In this document: piece by piece, positions 39,475 to 51,336 of the stretch
How positions within the stretch are numbered: position 1 is the stretch's first letter
Layout of the letters: every line of letters starts with the position of its first letter
From: Auriscalpium vulgare
Taxonomy: Eukaryota > Basidiomycota > Agaricomycetes > Russulales > Auriscalpiaceae
Reading direction: 5' to 3'
Assembly (NCBI GenBank): GCA_019915015.1
Contig: JAHBBC010000011.1
Location: forward strand, 372,001-436,000
DNA: 64,000 bases
Notes under the pieces: model-generated
The model's input: the letters and a program-made list of their open reading frames with translations, nothing else
What the model was told of the DNA's origin: nothing
Database searches by the model: none
Translations under genes and position numbers: made by a program

Positions 39475-42400
39475 TTACGCCCGTACAGTCTGTTTGTGCG
39501 CCTCCTCCCACAGCGGCAACTGTTGCATTATCACGTCGGCAGCCGTCGTCGTAGCCGCTCGCGCGCGTATCTGCGACTTCCCCTCCGTAACGCCGTACCA
39601 TAGCGTCGACATCTCCACTTCGACCTATCAGGAAATTAGCCGTGTTACAATGTGACGAGGGCAGTGAGGTACGCACATTGCTTGCCAAGTCCCGCAGCCT
39701 GCTCGTCAGGTCAAGCTGGATAAAGTTGACAGCGTTATCAATATCCCGGAGGATCATGGTCGAGCACTCGTTGAACAGAGCAGCGCAAGTTGCATTGACG
39801 AACTCCTGGAACTTCGCCTGCCGCAAAACAGTTAGCCAGGGATGCAAAGTATCGAACAAGAGCGCCATGACGCCGCACCCGTTCTCGTGCAGAGACCCCC
39901 TTCCCACCAACACGCCCTTCCGCTAATGCATTCTCATACCCTTCTGTGAGACCCTTTTGGATGAACGGCACAATAGTCCTTGAAATCTGGCGCTGTGCAT
40001 CTCCCAATGCCTTCTCAGCACCTTCTACTGCATCGCGCACACTCGCCAGCAAGTTCCCCACCGCCCGCCACCCGTACTTGCGCACGTCAGCTCGGACAAC
40101 CAAGTCCGCCCTGGCCTCCATCTCCAGGATGACTTGCTTCGCTGCGGCCTCAATCTTTGGATAGACGTCGGCAAAGAGCTCGCCTCTGAATGTATCCGCC
40201 CAAATATCTGCGATGCCGTCGGTAAGCGGGTCAGCCAGACCTTCGTTGATGTCCGTGCGCCACGATCCATGTCGGCGCAGCGCTGTGAAGTGAGTGCCAT
40301 GAGTGAGCTCTCTCGAGGGGTCAGCATTACTCATGTACTAACTTGCGCGGAAAGTATTCCACCACATTCTGGAAGTGACTTCCTCGACAAAATTGGGGGC
40401 CGCCGCTGCGGCCTATCCATGGAGAGAAATTAGCAACAGTGAAATGAACGATCATGGCGTCAGGACAGACCGTGTCCGCACTCGACTTGCAGACGTTTGC
40501 CAGCGTCTTCTCAACAGCGCCTTGTATATTGCCAATTTCTGCCGACACAATCCTGTCGAACCTCTAGCGATGGTGGACTTAGCATGACACTCGCTTGCAG
40601 GAAACAGGAAAAAGCAAAACGCACCCACACCAAATTGCCACTCAGACCCTGCGGCTCCTCCGACTCATCAATCTCCCCTACGGATATATAGATTAGTTAT
40701 GAATATACAGTACTTATTCTCCGTTTAGGCTTACCATCGGCATCCGGGTCGTCCTCGTCATTCGTGGTCTGCCAATACAGTTTCAATGCCCCATAACCAG
40801 GATTCACCGTGCTGTTGGCAATCGCTACGTGTTCCGCGACCGTCGTGACAAACGCGTTGAGCCGCGCATGGTATCGCGCTGCAGCCTTTAGGCGCGTAGG
40901 CAGCGTGAGATGGATGCACCATTCTTGAAGAGCGGGAATTTCGGTCCCTGCGGGGTCACTGAAGCAGGTTGCGGGGCCGTCGCCAGGTAGCAGGCCTGGT
41001 ACGCAAGTCTTCAGTTTCCAATGGTATATCCAAAGGGTAAGAAAGCGCACCTTGGAGACGGAGATAGTCTCGCGACGAGCAACAGAACACGGGAAGCTCA
41101 TTGGCTGACTCTGCCTGCCCCGCACCTCCCTCGTAGTCTTGCAATCCTGGATCCGCATCTCTGCGATGAGGCATTGGTAGCTTCATAGAGCAAGTACTCA
41201 CCCTCTGACTGTGCGATTCCTAGCTTGAAATCGGCCTTCAGCTCCCTTTTTGCCCACTGATAACGCGGTCATTTCAGAGTCAGATTATGATCCGGTCATA
41301 TGAGCGGCCAGAGCCCACCTCCGACCTCTTGTGCGAAACGTAGGCATTCATTTCCATCTGGACGGCAGAGGACCTTTCAAGCTCCTCACGGAGCTGTGTC
41401 TCTACGTCGGATAGAGTCTGCACGGCAGCTGAGTGCTCGTCGACATGCTCGCTGAGTGTAGCCTCCAGCTCGCATTCTGAGAGTCCATTGAAGCCTGTGT
41501 CGTCGGCATCGTCGGCAGACTCTGGTCTGGAAGACTCGAAGTAGCCTTCATCATCCCGGGACAGTTTGCGCTTCTTCGTCGCGGGCTCCATATCAAGCTC
41601 CACGTTACCATAATTTCGCCCTTGACTATTCCCACCGTCCACACAAGAGTCATTATCTTGCTTCACCTCATTCATATTGCTGCGGCGCGCCGCCAATTCA
41701 TTTTTAATCGCCTGGATTATCGGTTCATAAGCTACATCGACGGTCAACCATCTAGCTGCTGATGAAGTATAATAAGAACTCACAGTCACGTTCATCCCTG
41801 CATACCTCCTCTTCCGCTTTCAGCTCTTCGATGTTCACTCGGGCGTCCAAGAGGCGTGACTCGATGTCTTGACACACAGGGTCGTCGTGGAGGCGCAACG
41901 CCTCAATGAGGTCAGATGGTGATGCGTCGTCTGTGTGCGTTGCTGTAGCAAAATGTTGAGTGCGTGGCCTTACAGGGTGATGGGGAAAAATACACGTACC
42001 AATGAAGGTGATGCCGTGGCCCGAGTACCTGAATCACATCAGAGAGAGAAGGTTTGGATGCTGGGAAGCACATACCGTTGGTCTGGAGGAGACGTTCATA
42101 GAGATTGACGGTGAGAGAAGGTAGGGCTTGTGACAGTCCTCCTGAGACTTACCCACTGTGATAGAGGCGTTATCAAACATAGGGTACACGGCGGTGGTTC
42201 AAATCACTCACTCTTGATTTGTTTTTTCACCTGATTGCTTAGTAGCGCTGTCGCGATAGAGTCGGCCACTCCTCTTTGCCGTAGATCCAAATATGACTCA
42301 CTCTTCGCCAGGTGATCATCCACCGCCCTCTTGATTGGGGCGACGATGAAAATATGGTCAGCTTCCCCCAAGCGTCGCCGCGCCACCGCGCTCCTTGCCG

Positions 42401-43775
42401 CGTCTGCGTCCATCAGACCCGGGAGATCCATGAGCACCGCACCCGTGCTCAGCGCCCGTGCGTTACAACGGATCTCAACACCGTCGACGAGAGGATAGAA
42501 CATGCCGTCACCATCTTCCTCCTCAACTGCTGGCCTGGAAGGAGTAGGCTCGGACTCGGCCTTGACTGCAGCCGACTTCCCTGCGGCTTGAGATGAGCGG
42601 CGTTGCTGGAGACGTTGGCGCACTTTTTGGAGGTCGAGGACCCCCGACGAAGCTCCCTTGGCAGATTTCTTGACCGGCGATGCGGTCGGCGGGCGCTTGG
42701 CACGTCGCTTGCTGTCGATATACCGCCCAACTTGCCACGCGAACTCGTCGGCGTTAGGCGCGCGTATAGTGCGCGTTGTTCCGAGGAGCTTGTGTGCACC
42801 TGGAAAGGTTGCTAGGACGTCGTCGACTTCCATATTGCGCAGGTCTGGGAGGTGCAGATTCGGATATACAGCGCGAACCTACAGATAGTGGAAGCTGTTC
42901 CAGCGATGTGATGTGCGTATACAACCTGCATATACTCACCTTCGCCCAAGTGATATGGTTGTCCGGCAGACTTATCCTTCTGCCAGGATCTATGTCGCGG
43001 ACTTCGTCGATAAGGTCCTGAATTTCGTGCCGCCATTGCTCTTCGGGTATGAATTTCACTTCGGCTTCGATGGTCGGGCTGTCATGGTATATGACCTTCG
43101 TCACAGCGGATGTGCACGCTGATCGGTAGGTCCATTGGCTATGTGCACTTACAATAGCAAATCTACATGCGTACCACTCAGCCCGCTCGTGGGCACAATT
43201 TGAGCTGAAAAGTAAATCAGAGGCGGGGTCCGTGAAATCGGGACAGGAAACGCACCACCAAGGATAGAGTTGACGAGCGTCGACTTGCCCGCACCCGTTG
43301 CTGTTCACTCATTTAGGGCATGTCTCTCCACACCGTCGAGCACAACTCGCCTCCGATAATCGCAATCACAATGTTCGGAAGCGTCGCGTGCAGGAACCTG
43401 ACAAGAAAGTACGTATATGCACTGCAGAATACTAGAGAATTGAGACGCACTGCTCGATCGTGTTGCGCCAAATACGACGGCGTTTCGGAGGGCCAGTGTT
43501 CATGAGCTTCGCAGTGACACTCCCGATGCCGCCAATCATTTGCTTGCCGATACGCAGCGCAGCCTCCGGGGTATATGGAATGTCCTCCGCCGCATCGTAT
43601 ATCTCAAACTCAGGGTGGAACACTCCTGGGGAAGGTCAGCAGCAACCCTACGGCCAAAATCATAGGAGCTTGGACCCACCGGAGTCCTTATCCCAGCAAC
43701 AGTTGGTCAGACGACGGTGACGAGCAGCTCAGCACGACTCACAACCGGAGCTGGAGTTCCCCGAGGCGTTGACAT
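39475..43775 (-). CDS. GTPase copy C, SLIP-GC/NUGGC-like nuclear GTPase
   Basis: Closest paralogue of copy B, same strand, ending 486 bp upstream of B's start. Start exon MSTPRGTPAPV (43775). FEIYDAAEDIPYTPEAALRIGK and the basic patch PPKRRRIWR follow. P-loop IIGATGAGKSTLVNSILG is split by an intron with a GC donor (43301-43350). Then QIVPTSGLSACTSAVTKVIYHD, AVYPNLHLPDLRNMEVDDVLA, G3 DLPGLMDADAARSAVARRRLGEAD, FIVAPIKRAVDDHLAK, LLSNQVKKQIK, YSGHGITFIATHTDD (G4 position), the nuclear signal PATKKRKLSRDDE, VFCCSSRDYLRLQG, WCIHLTLPTRLKAAARY and the end EAHKQTVRA at 39475. All joins I examined keep frame. Presence of G1, G3 and G4-like motifs supports nucleotide binding. Likely the product of a recent B/C tandem duplication. 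Confidence 0.82.
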
Positions 43776-44772
43776 TGACGGAGCACGGGCGTGTGGAGCA
43801 AGTCGCGTCGAGCTTTCACATACGATGGGGGCAAGTGTAAGGAGAAGAAAAAGCGGCTGATAGAGTCGAGTGCACGCCTAAAACGCGGTGGACCGCTAAA
43901 GAGGAGCGCGTTCCTACTAAGTGATTGGCAGACGGCACCGCGGGCCGCTGAGGCCGCTTAGCGCAAGCAAAGTGCCTCGGCTTAAGCTTCTCTACACACA
44001 ACAGCATCGACAGTACTTGCATACGTCTCCGCGCTTGCCTTAGGCGGCCCACTACATCCTCATGTGCCTCCTTCACCGGCCGCGGCGCAATCCAGAACGT
44101 GCGACGATACGATGTACATGTACTCACCTCTCGAACCTCAGTTCGAGAACCAGACGCGAGTCTTACAGGAAGCGACCGTCACAAACGAAATAATCCAAAG
44201 ACACCATGACAGCTCATGATCAGACACACGCCGGTATCCCGTACAAGTATCCAGTCACCGACACGCGGCTGAATATCCGCCCTATCCGAGCGAGGACTGC
44301 CTGTCGCGCGCACTGCGGATATGTCGCAATGCGTGATGCATGTGGCTGTCGTGGCGGATGGTTGAGACAAATGGGCAGATCAGCGCAGTGCTCATGGGCC
44401 GTGGTAGCTTGCAGCACTCACTTCATATCCTCCAACATACCAACGCGCGGTGATCGCTCCGACAAAACAAATGCTGTGTTGGGTTCTCCGTTAGGATTCG
44501 GGCGACGGGAATGAGGGATCAGAAGGTATCGGTGGACAAAGAGTGCAGCGTGCGCCAAGATAACAGCCAGCCAGCCATGGGAGCAGCGCGCTGGCCGAAC
44601 TTGCTCGGAGCTGGAGGTGGGATCAACTTGTTTACGTGTTGTTTGGTCGACTGCCTTTTTCGTCCGGCTGCGCCTTGCTCACTCGCTTCGTCCGCACCAC
44701 TAGCTTGCTCTCGCTTCGCCTCTACCGAAAGCTCTTCGCTGCTCTGCTCTCCGCACCCCAGCGCTCGCCAGG
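43776..44772. promoter_or_regulatory. Divergent intergenic region between copy C and MPP6
   Basis: About 1 kb separating the start codons of copy C (minus) and MPP6 (plus). A minus-strand open frame at 43816-44127 (WIAPRPVKEAHEDVVGRLRQ) looks mildly coding but has no recognised homologue and may be chance. No other feature seen. Confidence 0.35.
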
Positions 44773-45557
44773 ATGTCCGGCAAAACGATCAGCGCGGGCA
44801 CGCTGAACCTGCGCTTCATGCAGAACGCGGAGCGCGCAAAGCCAGGCGCGCAAAGCCAAGCGAACACGGCAAGCACCCCACCGGACGAGTCACGGTGGGA
44901 GGTGGGGCAGGCCGTGCAAGACGCGTGGGGGGTATCTCGGCCGTCGTGAGCGTCCTCGGCCTTCGCGCACATCTGATTGCCTCACGGAGACAGAACGTCT
45001 GTGACATACGAAGCGTCGTACCTGCCCTTCGTTTACGCACCCTCCAGCACCGCGGGCGACGCGCCGAAGCTGCGGGGGCGGCGGACGTGGAACAAACGCG
45101 GGCAGGAGTCAATTTCGGGCGCAGAGGTAAGTCGGCAGCCCCGCGGCCCTCAGGACGTCGCGCGCTGACCCGCGTGCAGCCTTCCATTGATCGCAGCGAC
45201 GACGCGGCGGTGGCGGCGGCGGCGGTGGCGCCATCCCCGGCAGACGCGCCCGCGCCCGCACGGCCAGGCAAAATGGGCCGGCCGACGTCGATATCTGGGA
45301 CGGGGGGTGGGGCGCACGACGCGAGGCCCGCCAGGGCACGCGCCAAGCTTGCGACAGGGTTGGTGGGCGGGGACGTACGCAGCGATGGGCCGCCGCGGTT
45401 CCTGAAGCCCGCTGGGGTCGATGATCCCGCGGACGGGGGTGACGTCAGGGGCGGGGACGATGGTGGCCGGAAAGCGAAGCGGGTGCGGGACGATCGTGGA
45501 CGGGCGGCCGAGGGAGACGAAGAGAAGGGCCGGAGAAAGAAGCGGAAGAGTCCATAG
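44773..45557 (+). CDS. MPP6: MPP6, nuclear RNA exosome cofactor
   Basis: Small basic RNA-binding protein that tethers to the nuclear exosome and stimulates Rrp6 and Mtr4 activity in rRNA processing and RNA surveillance. The N-terminal exon starts MSGKTISAGTLNLRFMQNAE, the family hallmark (S.LRFMQ). A second conserved block VTYEASYLPFVYAPS follows an intron with donor GTGAGC (about 44947-45000), joined in phase 2. GRRTWNKRGQE follows, then a second intron (45127-45178). The third exon has FLKPAGVDDP and ends in a Lys/Arg-rich tail (KGRRKKRKSP). The start Met is the first in the conserved block. Family match is good; the Ala/Pro-rich middle is poorly conserved. Confidence 0.85.
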
Positions 45558-46012
45558 AATGCACCTGCTGCCCGCTGCCATGCCCGCTGCCACTTATCGC
45601 CCGCTGCCCGCCTCCCCGCTGCCCGCCGCCAGCGAGCCACATGCCCTCCGCCTCGCTCCTGCCCGCGCCGCATGTGATGCACGCGGGGAATGCAGAAGCG
45701 CACCGCCGAGATGAAAGCCAGCGGATCCGCCATCGGATTCCGGGACGTCTGTCGCGCGTATGTCGCGGACGCGCTGACACCGTGGGCACGCCCCCGCCGC
45801 GTGCGCTGATGCCCCACCTGAACTCTCGCGGATCGCCCCTCTAAGCACGCCCACCCGCCAGCAGGAACGCGCGCGGATCGTCCAAGGCACCGCCCCTGCC
45901 ACAACAGCACACACTCACATACATGGCTATGCCCACGAAGCTAGAGACACACTCGGAATTCCCTCTGGAACCACTGCACAGCACGGCCGTAATATCATAT
46001 CTTGGCGCCAGA

Positions 46013-47366
46013 TCACACCCCTCCCTCCCAAGGTGCCGTGTTCTCGCCGCCGCGCCCTCGTCCCCGCCCGGCCGCCCTCCCGCTCGCAACGTTGCGGGCT
46101 CCGAGCGCCGGCCGGACCGCGCCCACATCGCGCTTGTCCTTGCCGTCGGGGCCGCGCAGAAGCCCCGCAGGCGGGCGCAGCCAGTCCTCCGCCCCGCGCA
46201 CGAGCGCGTCCAGGACATCGACGCCGACGCCGGCGCCGGCGGACGCGCGCGGCAGCAGCATGCGATCCCCGTCATCCGCGTCCGCCACATCATCGCACTT
46301 GGGCGGCGCAAGTACCACAGCGTCAACGCACGCCGGGACTTGCACCGCGTCCGCGCGCGACACACACTGAGCTACAGCAAGCGGCGCGCTGAACGACGTA
46401 TCCGCGTCCGCGTCGCCGTCGCCGTCATCCTCGTCGTCCGCGTCCCACGCCGCCGCGCGCCGCAGCTGCACGGCCTCCGCGTCCGCCATGCGCGTGCGCG
46501 CGGCGACCCGGCGCGCGTCGAACGCGTCAAAGTACGCGCGCGCGGCACGCCCCGCGGCGGGGTCCGCGGGCGGCGGCGGGCGCACGAACACCTGCTCAGG
46601 CGCGCGCGTGAGCGGGGCGCCCACGGTCGTCGCGAGGGGGAGCCGCGGCGCATGGGCGGCGGGGGGGACGAATGTGAATGCGAATTCGGAGAGGACGAGC
46701 GGGGCGCGCGGGGGCGGGGAGGGGGGCGGAGAGGGGGAGGGAGAGGGGGGGAGGAGCGGCATGGGCTCGGTGGACGCGGTGACGAGGGCCGCGACGAGGC
46801 GGTCGTGCGTGAGGCCGAGGTCGAGCTGCGTGAGGTACGGCGCGACGGTGCCCGTGCCGTCGCCGAGGTGCACTGTCCATCCGTCCGCACCATGGTCAGC
46901 GCGTGCGGCATAGAGGGGTGGGGGGAGAGACGTACGCGGGTCTGCCGGAGAGGCGTACAGCTGCACGTCGATCGGCGCGAACGGGGGCGCGGGAGCGGCG
47001 AGCGGGCGTGCGAGCGAGAGGTGCAGCGCGAGCGCGGCGGCGAACGCGTCGGGGGTCGCGTGCTGCTGCAGCCAGCGCGCCGTGCGCGCACTGGCGGCGG
47101 GGGACTCGCCCTCGCGGTCGGAGGCGTCGCTGTCGGAGAGGGCGGGGGATGCGGTGCGCGAGGAGGTGGGTGTGGCTGGCGGCTGTGGATGAAAGGACGG
47201 CGCTGTGGTCAGCTGCGAGGAGCAGAGCGAGAAGGGAAGCACACACGTTGGGTCCGGCGGGGCTGGCCGCGCGAGCACTGGATTCCCGCCGAGTGGAACC
47301 GGAGTGTTGAAAGCGGCACACGCGCGGGACGTGTTCCTGCACCGACTCTGTCGTTGAGGAAGGCAT
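46013..47366 (-). CDS. Unrecognised protein, paralogue 1 of a local pair
   Basis: MPSSTTES is joined across an intron (about 47215-47342) to LTTAPSFHPQPPATPTSS and a Ser/Asp/Glu-rich segment (SDSDASDREGE). A conserved block RTARWLQQHATPD...DVQLYASPAD follows. A second short intron (about 46874-46930) precedes HLGDGTGTVAPYLTQLDLGLTHD. The remainder is Pro/Ala/Asp-rich, with REG-type low-complexity acidic runs (DADDEDDGDGDADADT), ending at 46013. The gene at 55321-56656 has the same order: RTARWVFQQRLLD, FRLYASNAYS, intron, DPDGSGSTVSFTSDDLGFIHG. No known domain. Likely an intrinsically disordered regulator; function unknown. GC and third-position bias are very high compared with its paralogue. 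Confidence 0.6.
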
Positions 47367-47468
47367 CGTAGGCTGTAGCTGTGGGGGTGGATGTGACGCG
47401 TGGAGAAGGTCGTGCGCGACGAGCAAAGCACACTTTGGCACTGACCGCGATGCGCCCCCGGACGCGCA

Positions 47469-47554
47469 TTATATGGCGCGGCGCGCGGGTGTGTGGCCGG
47501 GTCACATGGGCGCGAATGCCCATTGTCTGCGCGGTGCCATTGTCTGGCGGCCAC
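47469..47554 (-). promoter_or_regulatory. Conserved promoter block of paralogue 1
   Basis: About 100 bp upstream of the start codon. TTATATGGCGC is followed by GTGTGTGGCCGGGTCACATG, then GCGCGAA and CCCATTGTCTG. The same words in the same order stand 94 bp upstream of paralogue 2 (56750-56850), although other upstream sequence differs. Confidence 0.6.
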
Positions 47555-48774
47555 ATCGACGGCGGGAGAACGGCGCGCACGACGCGTCGACGAAGAGCAA
47601 AGCGCGGCGACCATGGTAAGCCTCGGACGGCGATGGTTGTAGGCTCGCGACGGAGATTTATCAGTGCTGTTTGACGGACGTCAAACAGTAGCACCGAGTG
47701 CAATTACCAACGTTGATACAGTCCTACCAACATGACATGGGGCGGATTGAAACATGGGAGCGTGAGCCTGTGCGCGGCGTCTGCATCTCGCCGACACAAT
47801 AGTGACGGTGATGGGCGCGCCAGTGAGCGCCATCAGGTGAGAACGCAGATACGGGAGCGCGAGGATGGGGATGGAGGACGGCCGGGCTGTCGGTGCGCGA
47901 CACAGCCCCGCGTAGGTGTGGCTGCTCGGCTGGAGGCGCGCGCTAGGCTGGGTGGGAGTCGGGCCGGGGGACGCGGTGGCGGGTGCAGCGTGGCGGCTAG
48001 CACGCACTGGTCGGGACAGATGAATGGGCGTACGTGCATGCATCACGGATGAATGGACGCGGTCGGTGGTGCATTGGCGCACGCTTATCTGCGCCGTGGG
48101 AGCGTGCGTCATGGCGGTGTGCGGGCGTCGTCATGCGACGGCTGGACCGGCGCAGAAGGCGACGCGGGGGAGAAGACGGGATATGAAATAGGGCAACCTA
48201 CCTACGCGGTGAACCTTGATCGCAGTGCGCGCAGGAACAGGCCCCGAGCCGACGCCGAGGAGATATTCCGGCGAGCGTCTCGCGGGGACACTCCCGTGCG
48301 CACGCAATGCGACGGCGCCGTGACGGGCGTGGGCGTGCGGAGAAACAGCGCAGCAGGACAGCAGGCAGCAGCCACGGGGGAGGCACTGCCGACGACGCGA
48401 CCCGCGTCCGAAGCGCACAGAGTTCGCGGGGGCTGTAGGCTCAGAAGCGTCGAAGCCAGGAAGGCGGGCACGGCGGATGTGGAAGCTGTCTGCGACGGGT
48501 CGACCGCGGTGGCAGCGCGACGGCCGGCGGTGCCGCGGGGATACAACCTGACGGGGGCCAGAGCGGCGCGGGCGATGGCGGGCGGCCTCCCCGATAGGCA
48601 CGGCGCGCCCCGCCCCCGGCCGGCGGCTGCGCATATGAGCGTTTTCTGTCAAGGGAGATCAAGAACGCGCGGCGCACACGAGGCGCGCGGCCCGAGATCC
48701 GGCCCCGATCGTGGGCCCCCGTATAAAGGCCCGCCGCGCGCGGGCGCCACCGAGACCCACGCCCGTCGCCCCGC
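47555..48774. other. GC-rich intergenic region with a TATA box near its end
   Basis: Long open frames on several strands reflect GC richness; none resembles a known protein. GTATAAAGG at 48721-48729 lies about 50 bp before the next start codon and is a probable TATA box for the proline-rich gene. Confidence 0.45.
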
Positions 48775-49614
48775 ATGCACTCCTACTCCCTCAGGCCCGT
48801 CGACGCCGCACGCTCCCCAGACTCCCGCTCCTCTGCCACCCCGCCCACAGAGATGAGCCCGCCCCCCGCACACCTCCCCCCCATCCATGCACAGGGCGGC
48901 GCCCCCCGCCGCCCGCTCTCCCCGAGCCACCTCCCGCGTGCGTCCCGCCCCCCGCTGACCGCCGCGCCCCCCGCTGACCCCCGTCGCCCCCCAGACGTCG
49001 ACGTCTCGCCCGGCGCCGCCCACGCCCCGCGCATCTACCCGCCCCCGCCCACCGGCCACGAGCTCATGAAGCTCTTCCCGCCGCTCCCGCCCGACCACTT
49101 CTCCGCGCTCAAGCCCGGCCCCACGTCCCTCTTCTTCCACCGCCAGGAGCGCCAATTCTTCGCGCAGGCCGGCAAGGAGATCATCCGCGTCCGCGTCGAG
49201 TCCGACTTCCCCCCGCCCGCCCGCGCTCCCATGGGCGAGCCGCCGCCGCCGCCGCCGCCGCGGGGGAAGGGCAAGGACGCCGCGTGGGCGCAGCAGCTGC
49301 CGCCGCCGCCGCACGCGTACGAGCAGCACGTGCGCGGCATGCCCGCGCCCCCGCCGCACCACGCACAGCAGCCGCAGTCGCAGGCACCGCCGCCAGGGTA
49401 CGCGCCGGCGCACGGGTACATGCCCGCGGGGGGCGTCCCGCACCCCGCGCCCCCGGTGAGCACCCCCGCGTTCTCCGCCGCGCGCGCGCGCTGACGGGCG
49501 CAGTACGAGCCGCGCAGCGACGAGGACGGGGACGAGGCGTGGCGGCGGCCGATGCCGCACGCGGAGCGCCGGCGCGCGGGCAAGCACACGAAGCGGATGG
49601 TCGTCAAGTCCTAG
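48775..49614 (+). CDS. Proline-rich small protein, unknown function
   Basis: Exon 1 (MHSYSLRPVDAARSPDS) is Pro/Ser/Ala-rich and includes a conserved-looking core HELMKLFPPLPPDHF, then SALKPGPTSLFFHRQERQFF and AGKEIIRVRVE. It ends at a GTGAGC donor (about 49456). The second exon, after a CAG acceptor at 49500, reads YEPRSDEDGDEAWRRPMPHAE and the basic end RRAGKHTKRMVVKS. The clean intron, TATA box and basic tail support a real gene of about 260 aa. It is mostly disordered; PPxxHF and poly-Pro stretches suggest binding to WW, SH3 or EVH1 domains, which is inference. Confidence 0.65.
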
Positions 49615-51336
49615 TCGCCGCCGCCGCCGCCCCGCCCGCCCTGCCGCCGCCACGGAACGTATCCCCGCCTAATATCCCGCGCCAGTTAGCCATAGCCGTA
49701 GCCCTAGTCCTAGTTGACGTCTAGTCCGTACTTACGCCCGCCATCTTGTGTATGTATTCTGTGGTTCTTGTAGCACCGATACCCGATGAAAAGCACTGCA
49801 TTCTCGCATGGAGGGGTGCCTGACGTCGGCTGCGGGGGGCCCCCGGGGCAGATCTGGGGGATCTTGTGCGGTGGACCGCGCTGAGATGCGCGTGACAGGT
49901 GGGCGACAGGCAAAGCACACGGTCACAGCGCGTGACGGCGACGGGTGCCTGCCCCGGATTGCCCACTGGCGAGAAGATCGGCCGGCGGTGACTCGATCCG
50001 CGCCGCGCCCATTAGCTGCCCGTAGCCAATCTGTGCGTGCCCTCCACGCTCCCTTATCGGAAGCCTAGCCAGTGATGCCTGCCTGCGATCTTCCCATCGC
50101 CCGTCGATTGTCGGCCAAGCGGGGGATCGCCGGATGCGCGGGCTCGACGGCGGCGACGTCGACGTGGCAGGGCCTCCACAATTGAGGAGCCAATAGGCTA
50201 ATTATTTGTTGCCCCGTCCGCGATCATGCTACGATACCCGACACCCCATGCGTTCTCGCAAGGTCATGTAAGCCCCGCGCACGACGCCCGTGCGGCGATA
50301 TCCTCGACACGGGGACCTCACCCGGCGCGCCTACCGCCGCATTGTATGCGTCGATAGCAAGCGACCGTCGGCACGGCACCGTGGACGACATGCGGCTGGA
50401 GTGCCCACGTCGCGTACGACCGAACGCAGTGGGTCGCGTCGACGGACGCCCCCGCCGAGCTCCCACCGCGCACGCCGACATCGCCACCGCCCCTCACCGC
50501 CCTCATCCCGCCCCCGGATCACCTGCAGGGCTTCTTCTCCTTGCCGCGTGGCAGCACGCTAACCGAGCTCCGATCGTGATGTGCCAGCCCCTGCGGCTCC
50601 CTGTGATGGAGCTCCCAGTCTGCGCGCCAGGATCGGGATCGGGGATACGTACTGGCAGTTCCATCGGCGGCAGTTCCATCGGCTAAGGGCTCGCACGGAG
50701 CGGCTGGGAGCTCGACGTCGTCGTCGCGAGGAGACCAGATATCATTTACCTCCTCCATGGAATTAATGAACTGCCCATCACGATCTCCTGCGTCCGAGCC
50801 GCCGCAGCGGGCGCGCCTGTGCACCACCTTGATCCTCGCGCCCGTTTGGCGGTGCCGCCGTCTTGATTGTTGAGTCGCCGGCGCTGATGCGCATGCGGGT
50901 ACTTACCTGTACTTACATACAGCATTGTATGCGCGGCTGGGGCCTGAGCGCGGAGGCAGGGCTGGCGCCAGGGTGGTGTCTATGCGAGCCGCAGTGGCTG
51001 CGACGCTATCGAGATACGCTGGAATCGCATAACAGGGTCGCGGCGGGGTCTTCGGTGGGCGCGGAGTCGTCGCGCGTCGGTCAGGGTGGTGGCCATGGTG
51101 CCCGGGGCTGCAGTCAGCCTGTGGCGCTCTGACACCGAGGGCCTTGATGGCCGTGGCTCGCCCGCCTACGGGCTGTCAAAGGCATCGCATCGGACGACGA
51201 CGCGCACGACGACGAGGGCAGCAGACGAGACGGCGAGCACGCAGGTGGCGCCCCCGTGACCGTGCCGCATCGGCGCACCACTCGGACTCAGCGGTGATAG
51301 CGCCGGCTATCGCCGCGCGCGCCCTCCGCCCTCCGC
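49615..51336. other. 1.7 kb GC-rich intergenic region
   Basis: No gene is supported. Open frames are short, overlap on both strands and lack homology I can recognise. Confidence 0.4.

Noticed and set aside
44120..44170. Possible tRNA from the GTTCGAGAACC-like arm
   Set aside because: The sequence forms a short palindrome but no cloverleaf with acceptor and anticodon arms can be drawn around it.
44511..44772. Upstream in-frame extension of the long plus-strand frame before MPP6
   Set aside because: The conserved MPP6 N-terminus (MSGKT...LRFMQ) starts at 44773 in a different reading frame, so the long frame is a GC-driven shadow.
45923..47371. 482-codon plus-strand open frame
   Set aside because: It is Arg/Gly-rich antisense shadow of paralogue 1, which has homologous motifs, phase-consistent introns and a matching promoter on the minus strand.
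48053..49653. Long open frames on both strands around 48-49.6 kb
   Set aside because: They overlap the proline-rich gene or GC-rich flank, have shadow-like composition (Arg/Gly/Ala), and lack splice or motif support.
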